From assembly GCA_023238725.1 (NCBI GenBank), contig CM041551.1:11583242-11647241 (forward strand): a DNA stretch of 64,000 nucleotides. Direction: 5' to 3'. The DNA comes from Scortum barcoo (lineage: Eukaryota > Chordata > Actinopteri > Centrarchiformes > Terapontidae). Position numbers and translations under genes: made by a program. Of the stretch, positions 13,796-27,215 are shown in pieces; positions within the stretch are counted from its first letter, which is position 1; every line of letters starts with the position of its first letter. Below the pieces are notes generated by a model that saw only the letters and a list, made by a program, of their open reading frames with translations, did not search any database and was not told the origin of the DNA.

Positions 13796-14053
13796 TGAAG
13801 TTCGGTATTTATGCTGAGCTAAGCCAATTGGCTGCAGTTGAGTATTTACCTTCGGATATGGTAATGAAATTGGTATTGATCTACTTATCAATTTCTCAGC
13901 GGGAAAGCAAACAAGTTTTTTTCAAAATGTCCAGATTCCTTTAAATCCCTGTAAAGGCAGACTGGTTCTTCAGAAAAAAAAAAAAAAAAAATTTAAACAA
14001 CATACAAAAAAACATCTCTCGCCTGGCAGATAAGAGAAGGTGGAAACATTTAC

Positions 14054-14189
14054 CTGGCACACCTAGAGCAGATGTTGAGTGTAACTTTGGCCTGCGGTTC
14101 AGCCTGATAGGAGCTGCGTCCCTGGCTGAACTTACTGCCGGATGGAGCCAAGCCCGTCACGCCCTCCATCCTCAGGTCATCCAGGTCCT
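14054..14189 (-). CDS. c8orf34: C8orf34 exon 8, Cys-containing segment
   Basis: The acceptor is CGCCCCTCAG before AGGACCTGG and the donor is GCCAG then GTAAATG. The exon is 136 nt (2 + 44 codons + 2). It encodes DLDDLRMEGVTGLAPSGSKF, then SQGRSSYQAEPQAKVTLNIC and SRCA. The EDLDDLRMEGVT and AEPQAKVTLNICSRCAR motifs are diagnostic for the family. C-x-x-C in NICSRC could pair with other cysteines, but no complete zinc site is visible. This exon follows the longest intron (12.9 kb). Confidence 0.92.
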
Positions 14190-17100
14190 CTGAGGGGCGG
14201 GAGGGTGGGGTAGGAGCCAAAGAGACACAAGGAGAGACAGAGGAAAGAGAGGGAAACCAAGGAAAAGGGAGAGAAAACAAAAGAGAGAAAGGACAGTCAT
14301 TAATCATACTTTGGTCTCCCTCTTGTCAGTGTGATGCCCGGTGATGACAGTCTGCTTAGAGCCAAAGGACAAGCCAGCACATCACAGTAAATAAACATTC
14401 TTAGCCATGCCTTTGCTGCTGTGCTCGCTTACATGAGCTGCACACATCCTCAAATACAAAAACATCCTCGTTCTAAAGAAAATAAAAACAGTTTGCATCA
14501 TCGACATAAAAGTCTTTGTTGCAGGGAGTGATGTAGACGAGCCGATGACAGCGCCACATCATGACAGCACAGACACAGGAAGCTGACGGGCTGAGAGCAA
14601 AGGGGACAAAGAACAATGATGTTGGCGAGGAGAAATGAGCGGTAAGAGGGAGATGGGGAGCTGGAAAGTTGGGTTTCGTCTGATCTCCCCCTGTGTCCTT
14701 GAAAGCGCGTGCGCGCACACACACATATATGTATACACACACACAGACCTTCTTCCCTTTGACTCTTTAAGGAAGTCCATATGTAACAGACACGCTAGTA
14801 TTATTCATCCTAACCTTTTACTCTGTCTGTTTTCCTCTGAGGCCACTACAGTTATGTGACATATGCTTACACACACACACAAACATGCACAGGTAACAGG
14901 TGCAGTGGTTTCATTTTCTTATTTCTTACTTTCTACATCAAATGAACTTTCCCTTTGCCTGCCCCTCTGTTCCCATCCTTCTCTAAAATATCTGCTTTAT
15001 CTCAAAATGCAGCTGCTCCCTATGTGATGAAACACTCTACGCATGGAAACTTTGAAGCTTGGATGTGATTCAAGACTAAACAAGATCATCAGCTATCATA
15101 GAGTGCTATTAGGAATCAAGAAACAGAACGTGACACACATTTCTTTAATAGATACTGTACTGGCACGATATGGAAAGAAAGCATAAATCTATCGCCAATA
15201 ACACGATTTATGAAAGAACAGCAGTGAAGTAGAATAATATGAAGTCAGTGTTTTCTGTAACAAAGCGGAGGATTGTAACGGTTCGTTAAATATAACAGAG
15301 GATCAAAAGGGGACAGTCTGGATCAGCCAGACCATTTTGGTTTCCAATCAATCCTCAGGAGATAAAACATATTGCAGCACTTTCCGTGTTATGAGAAGGA
15401 ATAGCGAGTGGGTGTCTGGACTCTTACTTAGTTAAGTGCGCTGGTCAAGCTTTTTAAACACATGTTGAATCACACAGAACATTTTGACCGGTCACCATAA
15501 CAATATTTGTCCCATTCTTCCCATCAGACCAGAGGAATTTAGGAGCTTTGCCAGCGAGGGTGGGGGTTGCGGGGTTGGGGGGGGGTAGGTTAGCTGCCTT
15601 CAGGACACATAGTATATCCTTTGCCTCTCTGCCATTGTTTTGGCTCTTGTACATACAGTGCGGAGCAACGCAGTCTGTGCCTCGTCTCTGCGAGTGAAAA
15701 ATGTGCGTCTAGTCATTTGAAACCAACACTGATACTTTTCACTTAAAGATTACCTTACCTCGCCCCTGGTTTGGGGGGAAAAAATGGGCCTCACACCTTG
15801 AAAGAGGAGAATGCATGACTAATCACCTGGATTAGATTGGATGACACTTGCTCATGAGAACTCTCTCCCTCCATCCATCAGCGTGGTGCAGAGCCAGAAA
15901 GTCTCCTTTGAGCGTCTGCAAATCATTCCGACAAAACAGCTAAACGTGGTGCTTCAGTCTAAATCACTCATTTGTGAGCTTATCCTGACCTGATGTTGTG
16001 TTAATTATTTTGTTTTTTTCCCACAATGCGCAAGCAAAAGTTCTAAGAATAGATGAATATACAGTATGCACTGAAAGTTTTTAAATGAAAACTTTAATGA
16101 GCTGCATTATATGTCTCCAAATTATCGAAGTATGGGCTGTTGACCATTTCCAATAAAACTGTCTTAATGTATACAAACCAACAAATGTTATAATGTCACA
16201 TTCTTAACTATTTCTGACTACATGATATTCTTTAACACCAAAAACTGTTGGCAAAGAATCTAAATCAATATGCCTACTCAAGACCTTTAAGTCCTGTTTT
16301 TTCATTTTCATCACTGACATCAGCCACTCACATCATGTCCAGGCTGCCAGAGAACAAGTGCCATTTTTGTGTTTTGAGGACAGATACATTCAGTAATACC
16401 CTTACGCAAGGCAATATTAAATGTCCCATTCATCGTGGCATGCACTGGAGAGAGCCACCAGCGATTTGGGCATTTTGCTGGTCGTGGGAACTGCTCAAGT
16501 TTGGGCCTTCACCTTTTCCTCTTTTCACTTCGTCCATTCCCAATTCTTCCCCTCTAACCACTTCCCCTTCTTTTGGCAACTGACTAATGTGGCGTGCCAG
16601 ATTTTCTTTGGGTCATAGCCTCTGATACAAATCATTACTTGACACTTGGAAACATTCACTTGGGAGGCTGCAGCTTTCATGAAATACCAGGGGAATAACA
16701 GCAGGCGGCTCTGAACCTGAAAGAGAGCGTGACCTCAGTATACGCAGCTGCTTGTCACCTCAACTCCCGCTTTGTCTTTTGGACTTGTTTCCTTCTGGTT
16801 GAGATTAAATGAGACAGTAATGGAGAAAAAGACCTTGTCTGAAGAAAGAGAAAGCTTATCTCAAAGGTCACTGTGGTAAACAAAGTCTATTGTCTGTAGT
16901 GCATCCCCTGCAGAAAACAGATTAGAACTATGGCAGAAGTTAAAATACTTTGAAAAAAAGAAAGAAACAGCATTTTGTGAAAAAGCAATTTGTTCCACAC
17001 TTGCAACACTTCCTCCTTTTGGCCAGATGAGCGAAGAGAGGACATTTCCAGATAATATCAGTCACAGATGTGAAATAAGTCACAGTGTGTTCTTGTTTGT

Positions 17101-18818
17101 GGATACCCATGAGTTAATAGAAAAAGATTACAAATACTGTAGAAGTGCTCTTAATATCCCTGAGTACAGTTTCTGCTCATTGTACAGGCACCACATAGGT
17201 AACTTGCTGGTATGAAAAGTGTGTTTCTGTATGACTATGAACACATGGAAGAAAGGCTGCTTTGCTTGGATAAATGTTGGGTGCAAAAAGGATGAATTGT
17301 CTTCTTTATAGCTTTAAATCTTTTTGTCTCTCAAAGCACAGGCTTTAAGAGTTAACGCAGTCCTTCATCTGTACAACAGCAGTCTGAACCTCAGCCATGT
17401 CAGCCCTGTACAAGGCCGAATCCAACTCCCAACTTTCTACTGGGGGAGGGAGAGGTGACGGATTTCTGTGTTGACACCACACTCTCTCTGAGGAGGGCCA
17501 GCTTATGGAGTGCTAAAGTGATGAATATGTGTCTCATGGGTTGGGGTTTGGGTGTTAGCATTGTAAATGACTGCGTTTACATGCACACAAGTATTCTGAC
17601 GCATATGCTTGCGCTGTAACCTGATGATTCGAGGCGAGAATATGACCACAGAAATTGTTTCCTATTAGGAAAGAAAACGAGATTTTTGTGGTCTCAAACT
17701 AACAGAAATGGAGATATTTCATATCAGATTCCAATATTTAATTGACTATATATCAATAAGTGGCAGATTCCAACTCCCCATTAACGTAATCAGTGAAATT
17801 ATGTTGAATCAACACAATATAACCTTGGCTTCCTTTACTGTTAACCTAGACACCTAGCTGTCTTTTCACGTGCAAATTCCCAAAACCATTCTCACATAGA
17901 AGATTTAGTGTGCAGACGCGTTCCTTTCTTCTCAGTGTCTGCTTAGTCAAACACATATGACTGAGTGCATACCCTCCAAGTTCACAATACAGTGCTGCAT
18001 GCCTCCCACACAATACCACCATGATAAGTTTACAGTGCGTCTCCCATGAGACCAGTTTACCCTGAGACCATGACAGCCTCCCAGGCCTCTGTCTAGACAC
18101 AACAATCGTCTGTCCACACTCGCCCGTTTGTCAGCCCGTCACATTTCCACTCTCTGGGCACCAGGGCAGCCATGCATGCTCCCCCCTGTCTAACGATGAG
18201 ACATGGCAGATAAATGAAATGGTACTGAACTGAGGGTAAGGGGGTGGTAGGGGGAATGGAAACTATTTGAGCGATGCAATCCTAACAAAAGGCCCGAGCA
18301 ATGAGGAATTCCGTGCCGCAATCACTCACTCACAGTAAAGCCAGGAAGGAGCGGAGCAGAGCGCATAGATAAAAGTGTTTGTGTGCTCTTCTCTCCAAGT
18401 TTCCATGTAATTTAATGTTGTTTAGATAGCGAGGGACTGACTGGCTCGTTGCTGTTCCTCATACAACTAAAAACAGAGCTGAAGTCATAATTAGCGCACT
18501 GGCTTCACAAATAACTTAATATACACCTTCTGGGATGATGCGTTGACAGATGTATGGGGTGGAATCATCTAACGCGCCACCCCACACGTGAAGCGGGGAG
18601 ACACGCACACATAGACTTCATCATCTCCTGCAATGAATCCAAGGCATTTCATCAAGCGTGGTGAGTTATTGCGTCTCATGTCTCTAAGTGAAATAATTGA
18701 ACTTTCCATTCTTTCATGAGCAGCGACGACGTCTAGCCGCATAACACTGAGCTCTAATTAATAGTCTGTAAGTGATGGATGCCTCGCTCCACATGTATGC
18801 GTACAGTGAGAGGCTGCA

Positions 18819-18847
18819 CCACACACACACACACACACACACACACA
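18819..18847. repeat. (CA)n microsatellite
   Basis: About 14 CA units in intron 7. Confidence 0.95.
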
Positions 18848-20508
18848 AGCAGACCCACACGTGTGAGCAACATACTAGATAAAAAGGCACACAGCACGTA
18901 CTCAAACCCAACACATATAAGTGACACTTGCAGACCTCACACTTTCGTTGCCCTCACACATACAAGAAGCATTTGTTTTTCATTAAGCCTCGAGCACAAA
19001 GCCTCCACTCGGCGGTTAGTCGTCACACAGACATCTTTGATGTGAGTCGCGGCGGAGACGCATTTGTTTGGCTTTGTAATAAAAACAATATTCCAACATA
19101 CATTTCATAATTATGTCTCGGCTTTCAATTGCACCCTCCACCCCTCCTGGCCTAAAAATATGTCTGACAGGCTCCAAGCCTGATCAGAATCAGATGGGGA
19201 CACACATGAGCAGGGCAACATCACAGCTCTGAGGCCTGTGGAAAGTCTTATCGCAGACCTTGGTGCAAGCCTCCTTTTAACTCGCTTTCTAACCACAAAT
19301 ATTGCAGAGATGTTACCGTAGACACAGCCTGATGTATTGATTCATTACAGTCACTGTAGCTGGAAAAATGACTTGAGTAGTCTTGTATGTTTGGGAATTT
19401 CAAAATTAATTTAAAAAAGTAGCTAAACTTGCATTTGAATTATACTCAGCTTTAATTAGTTTTTTTATGTATTAGACAGACAATATTTTAACACATCTGT
19501 CTGCCAAGATCAAGGCTGCCATCTACAGTTCAAAAGGATGATTTTAATCACATATAAAATAATTACAGTAATCCATCAAGCAGTTATGTGCCTGTACAAG
19601 AAGAGTTCAGCGAGATGCCGATGACAGAAGAACAACTTTAATAAAACAAACATAAGTTAACATGAGTGACAGGATAATGTGTTGATGTAGCACGAGCAAT
19701 TCTCTCCATTGACTTTAAATGTCTACATTTCTTTTGGAGATCGTTTCCCTGCATGTTTGTGATGAACACATAGATACAGCAGCATAAACACCACCTCGTT
19801 CGCTTATACACACACACGCGTGCGCACACACTACTGGTTACACACCAATTACTGCATATTGACATCAGGTCTATAACTCAGTTACCTATTTGTCTCTTAA
19901 ATCTTAATCTTACAGCGGATAGGAGTCACAGAATATGATGTAACTTTCTTTTTCTCCATTTTACTTTTTACTCTTCTAGATAAAGCTGCACATAAAAACC
20001 AGATAAAGCAACCTATAATAACACAATACTTCTATTCACGCAAATCCCTTATCATCCCTCTGTGTCTATCTCCCATCTTTTGCTTCTGTCTGGTTACAGT
20101 AGCCACAATACAACATCACTGCTCCCCATTCAGCTCCCTTCCATTCAAATAATCTACTCAGTTCATCTAAGGCGCTTACGCAAACTGGAGATACATACGC
20201 TAGCTGGTATTATACCATTCTATGTGTAATGACTACTGCTAGATTTATTTTATGATTGCAGCAGCCTATTGATAATTGCTTCCAGTAATACCACCGTAAT
20301 ACCACAGCAATTTGCCTCTCGATTAGTGCATCCATCTGCACCATGGAGACTTTTACAGGCGTCAAATTGGGCGCCGTTAGACTTTTACTGGGGACATTTC
20401 GGCATCAGGCCGGAAAAACCTTCAGAGGTGAACCCAGCCTTCTCAAGCTTGTATTGCAAGTGAAAGATTTAGTGCTGAGGCGACTTGCACCGCTGACATA
20501 TACTGTAT

Positions 20509-20529
20509 GTCCTCATGCTGCATGAGGAC
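20509..20529. repeat. Perfect 9-bp inverted repeat with 3-nt loop
   Basis: GTCCTCATG, CTG, CATGAGGAC in intron 7. Too short for a typical pre-miRNA. Confidence 0.8.
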
Positions 20530-20867
20530 TCTGCTGTGTTGTTGTTGGTTTACATGGTTTCCAGGGCAACGGTTGTGTCTTTGGTTGTTTGAGCAAGGAT
20601 GAAGGGGGCAATGGGGGTGATGGGAGCGTATATGGTGGAGGGGGGGCTGCTGCTGGCGTCAGGAAGTGCGTGCCTTGTCTGCTAACTCCTGCAATCTGAA
20701 TGTTGGCCTAAGGCAGAGGACAAAGAGATCTCTCTTTTCACGACTTTCCACTGCATTTATTTCACTGCTGTGCTAGTTACTGTGTTATTAAGATACATGT
20801 CAACATAGAATGAGCTAATAATATATGTGTTGTTTAAATTACCTGACAGTATGTAAAACAGGTCAAT

Positions 20868-21060
20868 TTTGCAAGCTACAGTCTGCAGCTTTGTGAGGCT
20901 AAACACTAACATGCGCAAAATGGCACTGTTAACATGATGAGGTACAATGTTTACCATGCCCACTGTCTTAGTATGTTAGCATGTCAGCAATTTATTAATT
21001 AGCAGTTAACACGAAGAACAACTGAGACTGGTGTGAATGTCATTAAATTTGCAGGTGGAG
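20868..21060 (+). repeat. Degenerate interspersed repeat, copy 1
   Basis: It shares a colinear series of motifs with 50632-50830, including ACCATGCCCAC-TCTTAGT, a GTTAGC block, GTTAACAC...CTGAG and TTTGCAGGT. It is truncated relative to copy 2. The family resembles a widespread teleost element containing GGCAATCCATCCAATAG, seen in copy 2. Old and divergent. Confidence 0.6.
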
Positions 21061-24000
21061 CCACTCCGCATTAAACTTTATCACTATGGATGTGAAAATG
21101 CTCACACTACTAAGTTTAAAGAATATCTGCAGTGTGCAAGATAAAACCCAAAGATGTGCATTACTGGAAAGCACTGATTAATCACATAAGTAATATTACC
21201 GTAGATGCTCTTTTACTTTGGATACTTTAATGCAGGGTTTTAGTTGTAATACAATATTTCAATGATGTACTGCATTTCTACGTTCATTTAATTAATTTAA
21301 TTTAATAATTGATTTAGTGTTTTTTCACCCACTGATTTTCAACACATCATTTTTGATTGATCTTTCCCACAGGATATATGGAATATATGGCAAGAATTTT
21401 ATGGGGCCTAGTCTTGATACTTAAATAAATATTTGGTATACCTATCTGCCATAAAGCAAATAACAGGTTTGCTCTTTCACCACAGAAAGCCATTTAGTAG
21501 GACTAAGTAAATGCTCAGGCTTCCATGAGATGAAAGGCTGAGGCCTTAATCACCCTCAGAGGCATTAAGGGCTCTATATGCAGTAGAAGAACTAACAGAA
21601 CATTTTCCACTTAAATTTCAGGGTAGCAAAGACAGTAAATATTGTGAGACAACAATGGCTCACCTACTCTCCTTTGTATTTAAAAACAAAAAAAACACAG
21701 CTGTATCGTATTGTACCATATGCTCTGCTTTATCATAGATATAAGATTAAAGGTTCTCAAACAAAGGAGCCACACACAGGCAGTGAAACTCATCCACCAG
21801 ACACTGCTTTATTCTGTGTATCAAAGATCAGACATAGCTTTATCATGCCCTCATCCTGTCCCCATCAAATCCTCACTGTCACTGTGAATCAGCGAGAGCG
21901 GGTAAAGCTACTGTCATGGCCTCCTCTCCTATTTCAGCAGTCATGCCAGAGTGGGTCAACATACTAAAAGGGTCTGTGGACTCACGCAGGAGGGTCTGAT
22001 GTTTCACACTGAGGGAGACTTTGTTACCCTCTACTGCAATGAAAGTGTGTGTGCCTGAGAAATGGGATGTTTCAACCTTCCAATGGGATCTCTAAGTTGC
22101 AAGTAATGTCTGAAAGTGTCAGCCAAACAAAACCCTTTAATCCCTTGAACTCCGATGTCCCACCTCTATCACCCCCCCACAGTGATAATATTACAATATT
22201 AAAAATTAGCCATATGTTGCATATAAGTATCATTTGCTTTTATTGCGATACCATTACATCAAATGGAAAAATTGAGACATATTATGTATAATATTGACTT
22301 TTTTTGTAAACCAGCCAGATATATATGGTATCTCTGAAAACTTTGTCTTTTATTTGAAATTCCAGCCTTGATTCCAGAGCGTTTAAATAATTCTTGCAAC
22401 TTCTCTGTGAGACCCAGAGGAGTAAAGCACAGCACTCTACATTACACCTTAAGTCAGAGCTTGTGTTGCTACAGAGGGTGTATATGTACTGTAAAAATAA
22501 AAAGCAAATTTCTCTTCATGTGCCTTATAAAATCTATATAATAATGTGTATTTAAATGCCTGCAGGCATGTAAATAACACTTATTCAATAAACAAGAGTA
22601 GATTTAGAGAATTCAAAGGTTACATCTCTGAAATCTAATACTTCCACTAACCATGACGAGAACGGTAACTTTACAGTGGGGAACTGGCTAACTCGTCTCA
22701 TTAACTTACCATAAAATAACACTGCAAGGCCAAAAACAGGGTGTTTCTCCCCACACGCTGAACTCAGCTTGTTTCTTATTTCAGATCAGTATAAAATTGT
22801 GGTCTCACCGCCCAGCAAAAGCTAGGATCTTGACATTTTCCATGGCTTTACAAGAACATGAGTCATATTCATTTTCAAAATGGTTTTGACTGTGGTCAAT
22901 ATCGAGTGCAGGACTAATGAAAACAAGTGGGAAAACACAGTGCCATCTTGAGAGCAGCTAGAGAATCAATAAGACTTATCCTCTAAGCTGATTTTAGTTT
23001 CTCTTTTTGAAACAATCTGAACAAAACAAATCAACCTTAAGCCATGTCTTTGGTTTTCTACTTGTATTCAGTCTGGGCAACCTTGGCTAGCAGTACTGTA
23101 AACCATTCCAACAGGATCTTATTATTTTCTCATAAGCTCCTTATCCAGGTGCTGGCAAAAAGACACCCAGTTTGGAAAACCCTTCTGCTCAATATGGAAA
23201 TGGGGATTAGTTGCTAACTTTCTTTGTATCTTCTAAGCTGGCTTTTATTACGCATCCTATTCTTTCACAGAAGTTGCTGTTGTTGCAGAGCCGGACAAAC
23301 CAGCGCTCCTTTCCTGCCTCCCAGTGGATATTTAGCAATATGTTCGCAACGTTCGCTGTGGCTCTGAACACTCTTGTCTTCGTCCTCCAGAGAGTAGGAC
23401 ACGTAAAAACTGATCACATCCAACGTGGGACCTGTTCATTTCTTGCTAATGTAATTGCTCTCATTTGGGTTGTGTGGCTTTGTCTGTACACCAGCAGTGA
23501 ACAAAGCTTTGCTCAACTGATTATAAAACAAATATAGAGAGAAAATACTGATGTGCATCTGCAGTTAACATATGTTCCTTTGGGAAGAGCGTCTAGGATC
23601 AGAGTTTTATGGTACAAGACTGCAATTTAGAAGACAAAACACTGTGGGTGTGTGTGCATTAAGAGAGGGATGTTTGCGATGTTGAGCTATGTGTACGTAT
23701 ATGAAAGTGAATGTGAGTGTCTTTGGTTTAAAGTGGCAGAGTTAAAAGTGTGTTTGATAGTTTTTTCCAACTTTGCTGAATGCTTCACAGCACTAGAGAC
23801 CTGCGCCTAATTTTAATGGTCTGTTTAATCATACCTGTGGGGTGTGCAATGACTGTAAAGTATTAAGACCTATGCATATTTTTGACACTCTAATAAGTGA
23901 ATGCATTTGAAAAAGATTTGAACCTGTTCAGTGCTTCTTAACTGATTTTACACGAAGCAGCAGCTGTAATGTCATATTTTAGCCACTAGAGGTCAACCTA

Positions 24001-27000
24001 AGCAAATGTTTAGATAGCACGCCTGCATCAATCTCTTGGACTGTAGTGACTGTGTGGCTGCATGTAAGAGGCCATGAGGGGAAATAACTACCCATGTTGC
24101 AATGCACCATTTAGCGTGTTGATAATGTTATTCATTAACAAATTTATTACTGTGTTAAACCAAAACAGAGAAATAAAATCAATGAAAAAAATACTGACAT
24201 TGTAACATGCTTATTATGAAATTACAAAAAAACCCCACTGTAAAACTGTAGAAATATAGCTTTTGTTATGTCATGGAAGTTCATAGAAAGATACCTGAAT
24301 CCACTGATACAAGTTTAACCTTCATATTCAACAAGCACCCTACCAAATATGGAGTCCTTGAGCAAATCATTAAATCTGCACTACCTCCATGAGCACTGCT
24401 GAGCAGCTAACCATATGTTTTAACCTTCATGTGACAGAGGATCAGAAATGACCTCGCTGTATTATTTTCTTTGAATTACTGCCCCGGACTGTAGTGTAAA
24501 AGCCACTGGGGAAATATATGCCTGGGATTCAGAGCAATGATAAAAGAGGGCCATCACGGACCATCAACATCCTGCCTTATAGCTATATCTTTCAACATTT
24601 TATAGTGCTGTCCTGGGTCACGATTGTGTTGGGCTATAAAGGAAAGCAAAGCCTGGTGACACTAGTAAAGAGACATATTTAAACTTGCAGACTTGTTAAT
24701 CATCAGACAATAACAATTTTTCAACTTGTCAGAAACAATAAGCAATTTCTTGTCATTTGTTTTTGAATTAAGAAGAAGGATAAAGAGAATAAGAACAATC
24801 ATTTGTTGCCTCTCCAGTCTGTGTAAGCCACACATCAATAAAAAATTGTGACCCCCCAAATGACCCCGATAAAAAAGATCCTGCTAACAAGCACAAGTGC
24901 CTCAGCGCTGTGACAGAAGAGAGCAGAGAGCAAAGACGTACGTAGATTGTGTGTCACTGCACAGAAGGAGTTGGAGAAGGAGGTGAAATGTGAGTCACTG
25001 AAGCACTGTAATTGGGGCCCATGTTGTAGCGACAGGGAAATATAAAAAAAACTAGCTTGTGGGTTGTTATCCCTCAAAGAAGTACTGTATGTCAGGCATT
25101 TGTAAGTTAACTTAGAAGAAAGTAAGTGACTTTACACTGACTTGTAAAAAAAGGTGACATTTCCCACTATTAGCTACGGCTTTAAACAATTCAGATTCTG
25201 ATGGATTCTTTTAGAGAGCTACAAGTGCAATAAATCATGTAAGAAGTGATTTAACTCCGCATTAACTCTAAAATGTGTGCTGCATGCTTTTGTGGCAGCT
25301 GTTGTATGTGCATGTGTGTGTACAACCTTCATTTACAGCAGCGTTACAATGCAGGGACAAGCTATTTTATTCAAGAGGTTCACCCCTGCAGGTAGAGATT
25401 ACTACACAAATTCAATTTGGCATGAGGCATCACACGCTGTGTCTGCAGAGACAGGGTGACGAGCTCTCAGACCCTCTACTAAATAAAGCTCACATCAGAT
25501 ACTCTCTCCACCCTCTTTGTCACCTACTCATCCATCTTAAGACGGTACGTGGTGGCGTGACCGGCATGAAGGAATTTGAATACACACACACACATAAACA
25601 CACACATACATGCACTAAAATACACAGAAAGTAAATCAACAGCGCTACTTTGTGATTCTTCAGTCGTCAGAGTGAATACCTAGACTAAAAGGCTGAGAGC
25701 ATCTGACCGGGCTAAATAAACAGGAAGCATAGTTTCCTTTAACAGCTACTACTAAAGTGCTCTTTAGGACTGCAAATCAACCGACTGCTGCTTTGCTCAT
25801 CCAGATATCCAGACACTAAATACAGTAAATGCACCTCTACAGGTGGGCATATATGCAACCATCTCCTCCCTTTAAAGCTCTCCTTTACATTCATTAAAGA
25901 AAAATTCCACCACATTCATTTGAACACTCTCCTTTTCTTCAAGTGCAGAAGATACTTCTCCCTCACTAAGTGCTTTTCCATGAGCCCCAGAGAAGATGTT
26001 TGAACATGGTGCATTTGACTTTATGCGTGCAGCCAAATAAAGTAACTGCAGCACGAATGGCACTATAAGAGACACAGTTTTCCAACTGAGAAAAAGTAAA
26101 AGCCCATCATCAACTCAACACTCCCAATGCTTTCAAGTCAGTGAGGAAGTTTCTATCTATGGCTCTTCTATAATAGATATAATTAATTTCTGAGGTGTAG
26201 TGTTAATGCTATTTGGTGCATGAAAAAAGTTTTTGAAGTTTTATCTTTTTTTTTTTTATTTGACCTGTTACCCAGTGAAATAAATAAAAAAAACAAACTA
26301 TCAAATGTTTCTTGAAGAGCATAGTACAATACATAAACAGAAACTGTATGTATTTTTTTTTTTAGCATTGCTATAGTGTCCTTCCTACATTCTCTAGCTG
26401 GAGAATATTCTTCCATCCTCTTGACCTTCTCAAGCAAAACTAAAACACTCTTCATACTTCTGAGACACATGTTAAAACATGCGTGACATCATTGTAGTTT
26501 TTACAAAGTCACTGAAATACATATGGACTTCTGAATATCAAAGTAGATTGATTCTAATCAGAAAAATCTTGCAACACTAATGAGCTCTGTAGAGGGAATG
26601 AGTCATTAAGCGTGATATGTTATAGCTATAATTTGCTCTCTAGTCTTCATGTGAGACATTAGTCAGCTCACTTGGCTCAATGTTACGCGCATACTTAGAC
26701 ACACATGCAATCGCACACACGTACAAGGTAAACACAGCAAGCTGTTCATGGTGTGTGTAAGTTGGTAAAGAAACAGGTGTCTGTCCTGCACACCAACGGG
26801 GGCATCTGCTGATACACGAAGCAAGGCGTCGTCCACCTGCCTGCCAGTCTGGCGCAGAAGCAGCTCACTACTATGATGAGTGGCATTTTTTTTATTTAAA
26901 CTTTGACTTACAGTAATTAATGGTATGCAGCTGCACAGGAAACCCTTTCATGTTGATTAACTGCAGCACAATAAACGTGGTTTGCACGTTTACAACTTGT

Positions 27001-27048
27001 GTCTGTGCGTGTAAAAAGGTGGAGTATCTGCAGGATGTGTGACGTTAC

Positions 27049-27215
27049 CCAGAAGCTCCATTGCGTCATCCTCGTCCTCCATCTCTTCCTCTGCGATGGA
27101 GGGGGCAGGGCTATGGACCGAATCAAAGGAGTCCTGGGACAACATGGCTGCCAGGAGCTTCTTGTGATGCTGCTGCTGTTCCTTGAGCCCTTTGCTCTTT
27201 GTTTCCATCTTCAGG
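27049..27215 (-). CDS. c8orf34: C8orf34 exon 7, Gln/His-Lys helix and acidic stretch
   Basis: The acceptor is TTTGCCCCCTGAAG before CCTGAAG and the donor is CTTCTGG then GTAACG. The exon is 167 nt (1 + 55 codons + 1). It encodes LKMETKSKGLKEQQQHHKKL, then LAAMLSQDSFDSVHSPAPSI and AEEEMEDEDDAMELL. It has a basic Gln-rich helix followed by a serine segment and a run of acidic residues (EEEMEDEDD). An alternative acceptor 7 nt further in (CCTGAAG before ATGG) would break the frame and is not preferred. The carried G plus AG of exon 8 makes Glu. Confidence 0.92.

Larger units (their letters stand above)
9733..14053 (-). other. C8orf34 intron 8 (4.3 kb)
   Basis: Contains a perfect 12-bp inverted repeat at 10819-10845, an oligo-T tract near 10262-10285, A-rich runs at 12815-12840 and 13975-13991, and a degenerate interspersed repeat at about 13583-13795. 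No exon was recognised. Confidence 0.6.
14190..27048 (-). other. C8orf34 intron 7 (12.9 kb)
   Basis: The largest gap in the gene. It contains CA-type microsatellites (about 14706-14744, 18819-18847, 25580-25612), a G-rich patch at about 15560-15590, a perfect 9-bp hairpin at 20509-20529 and a degenerate interspersed repeat at about 20868-21060. Open frames such as 23211-23537 (+) have no recognisable protein and no support as genes. Confidence 0.6.

Noticed and set aside
23211..23537. 108-codon plus-strand open frame with hydrophobic segments
   Set aside because: No homology recognised, no promoter or splice context, and it lies in a large intron; consistent with chance.
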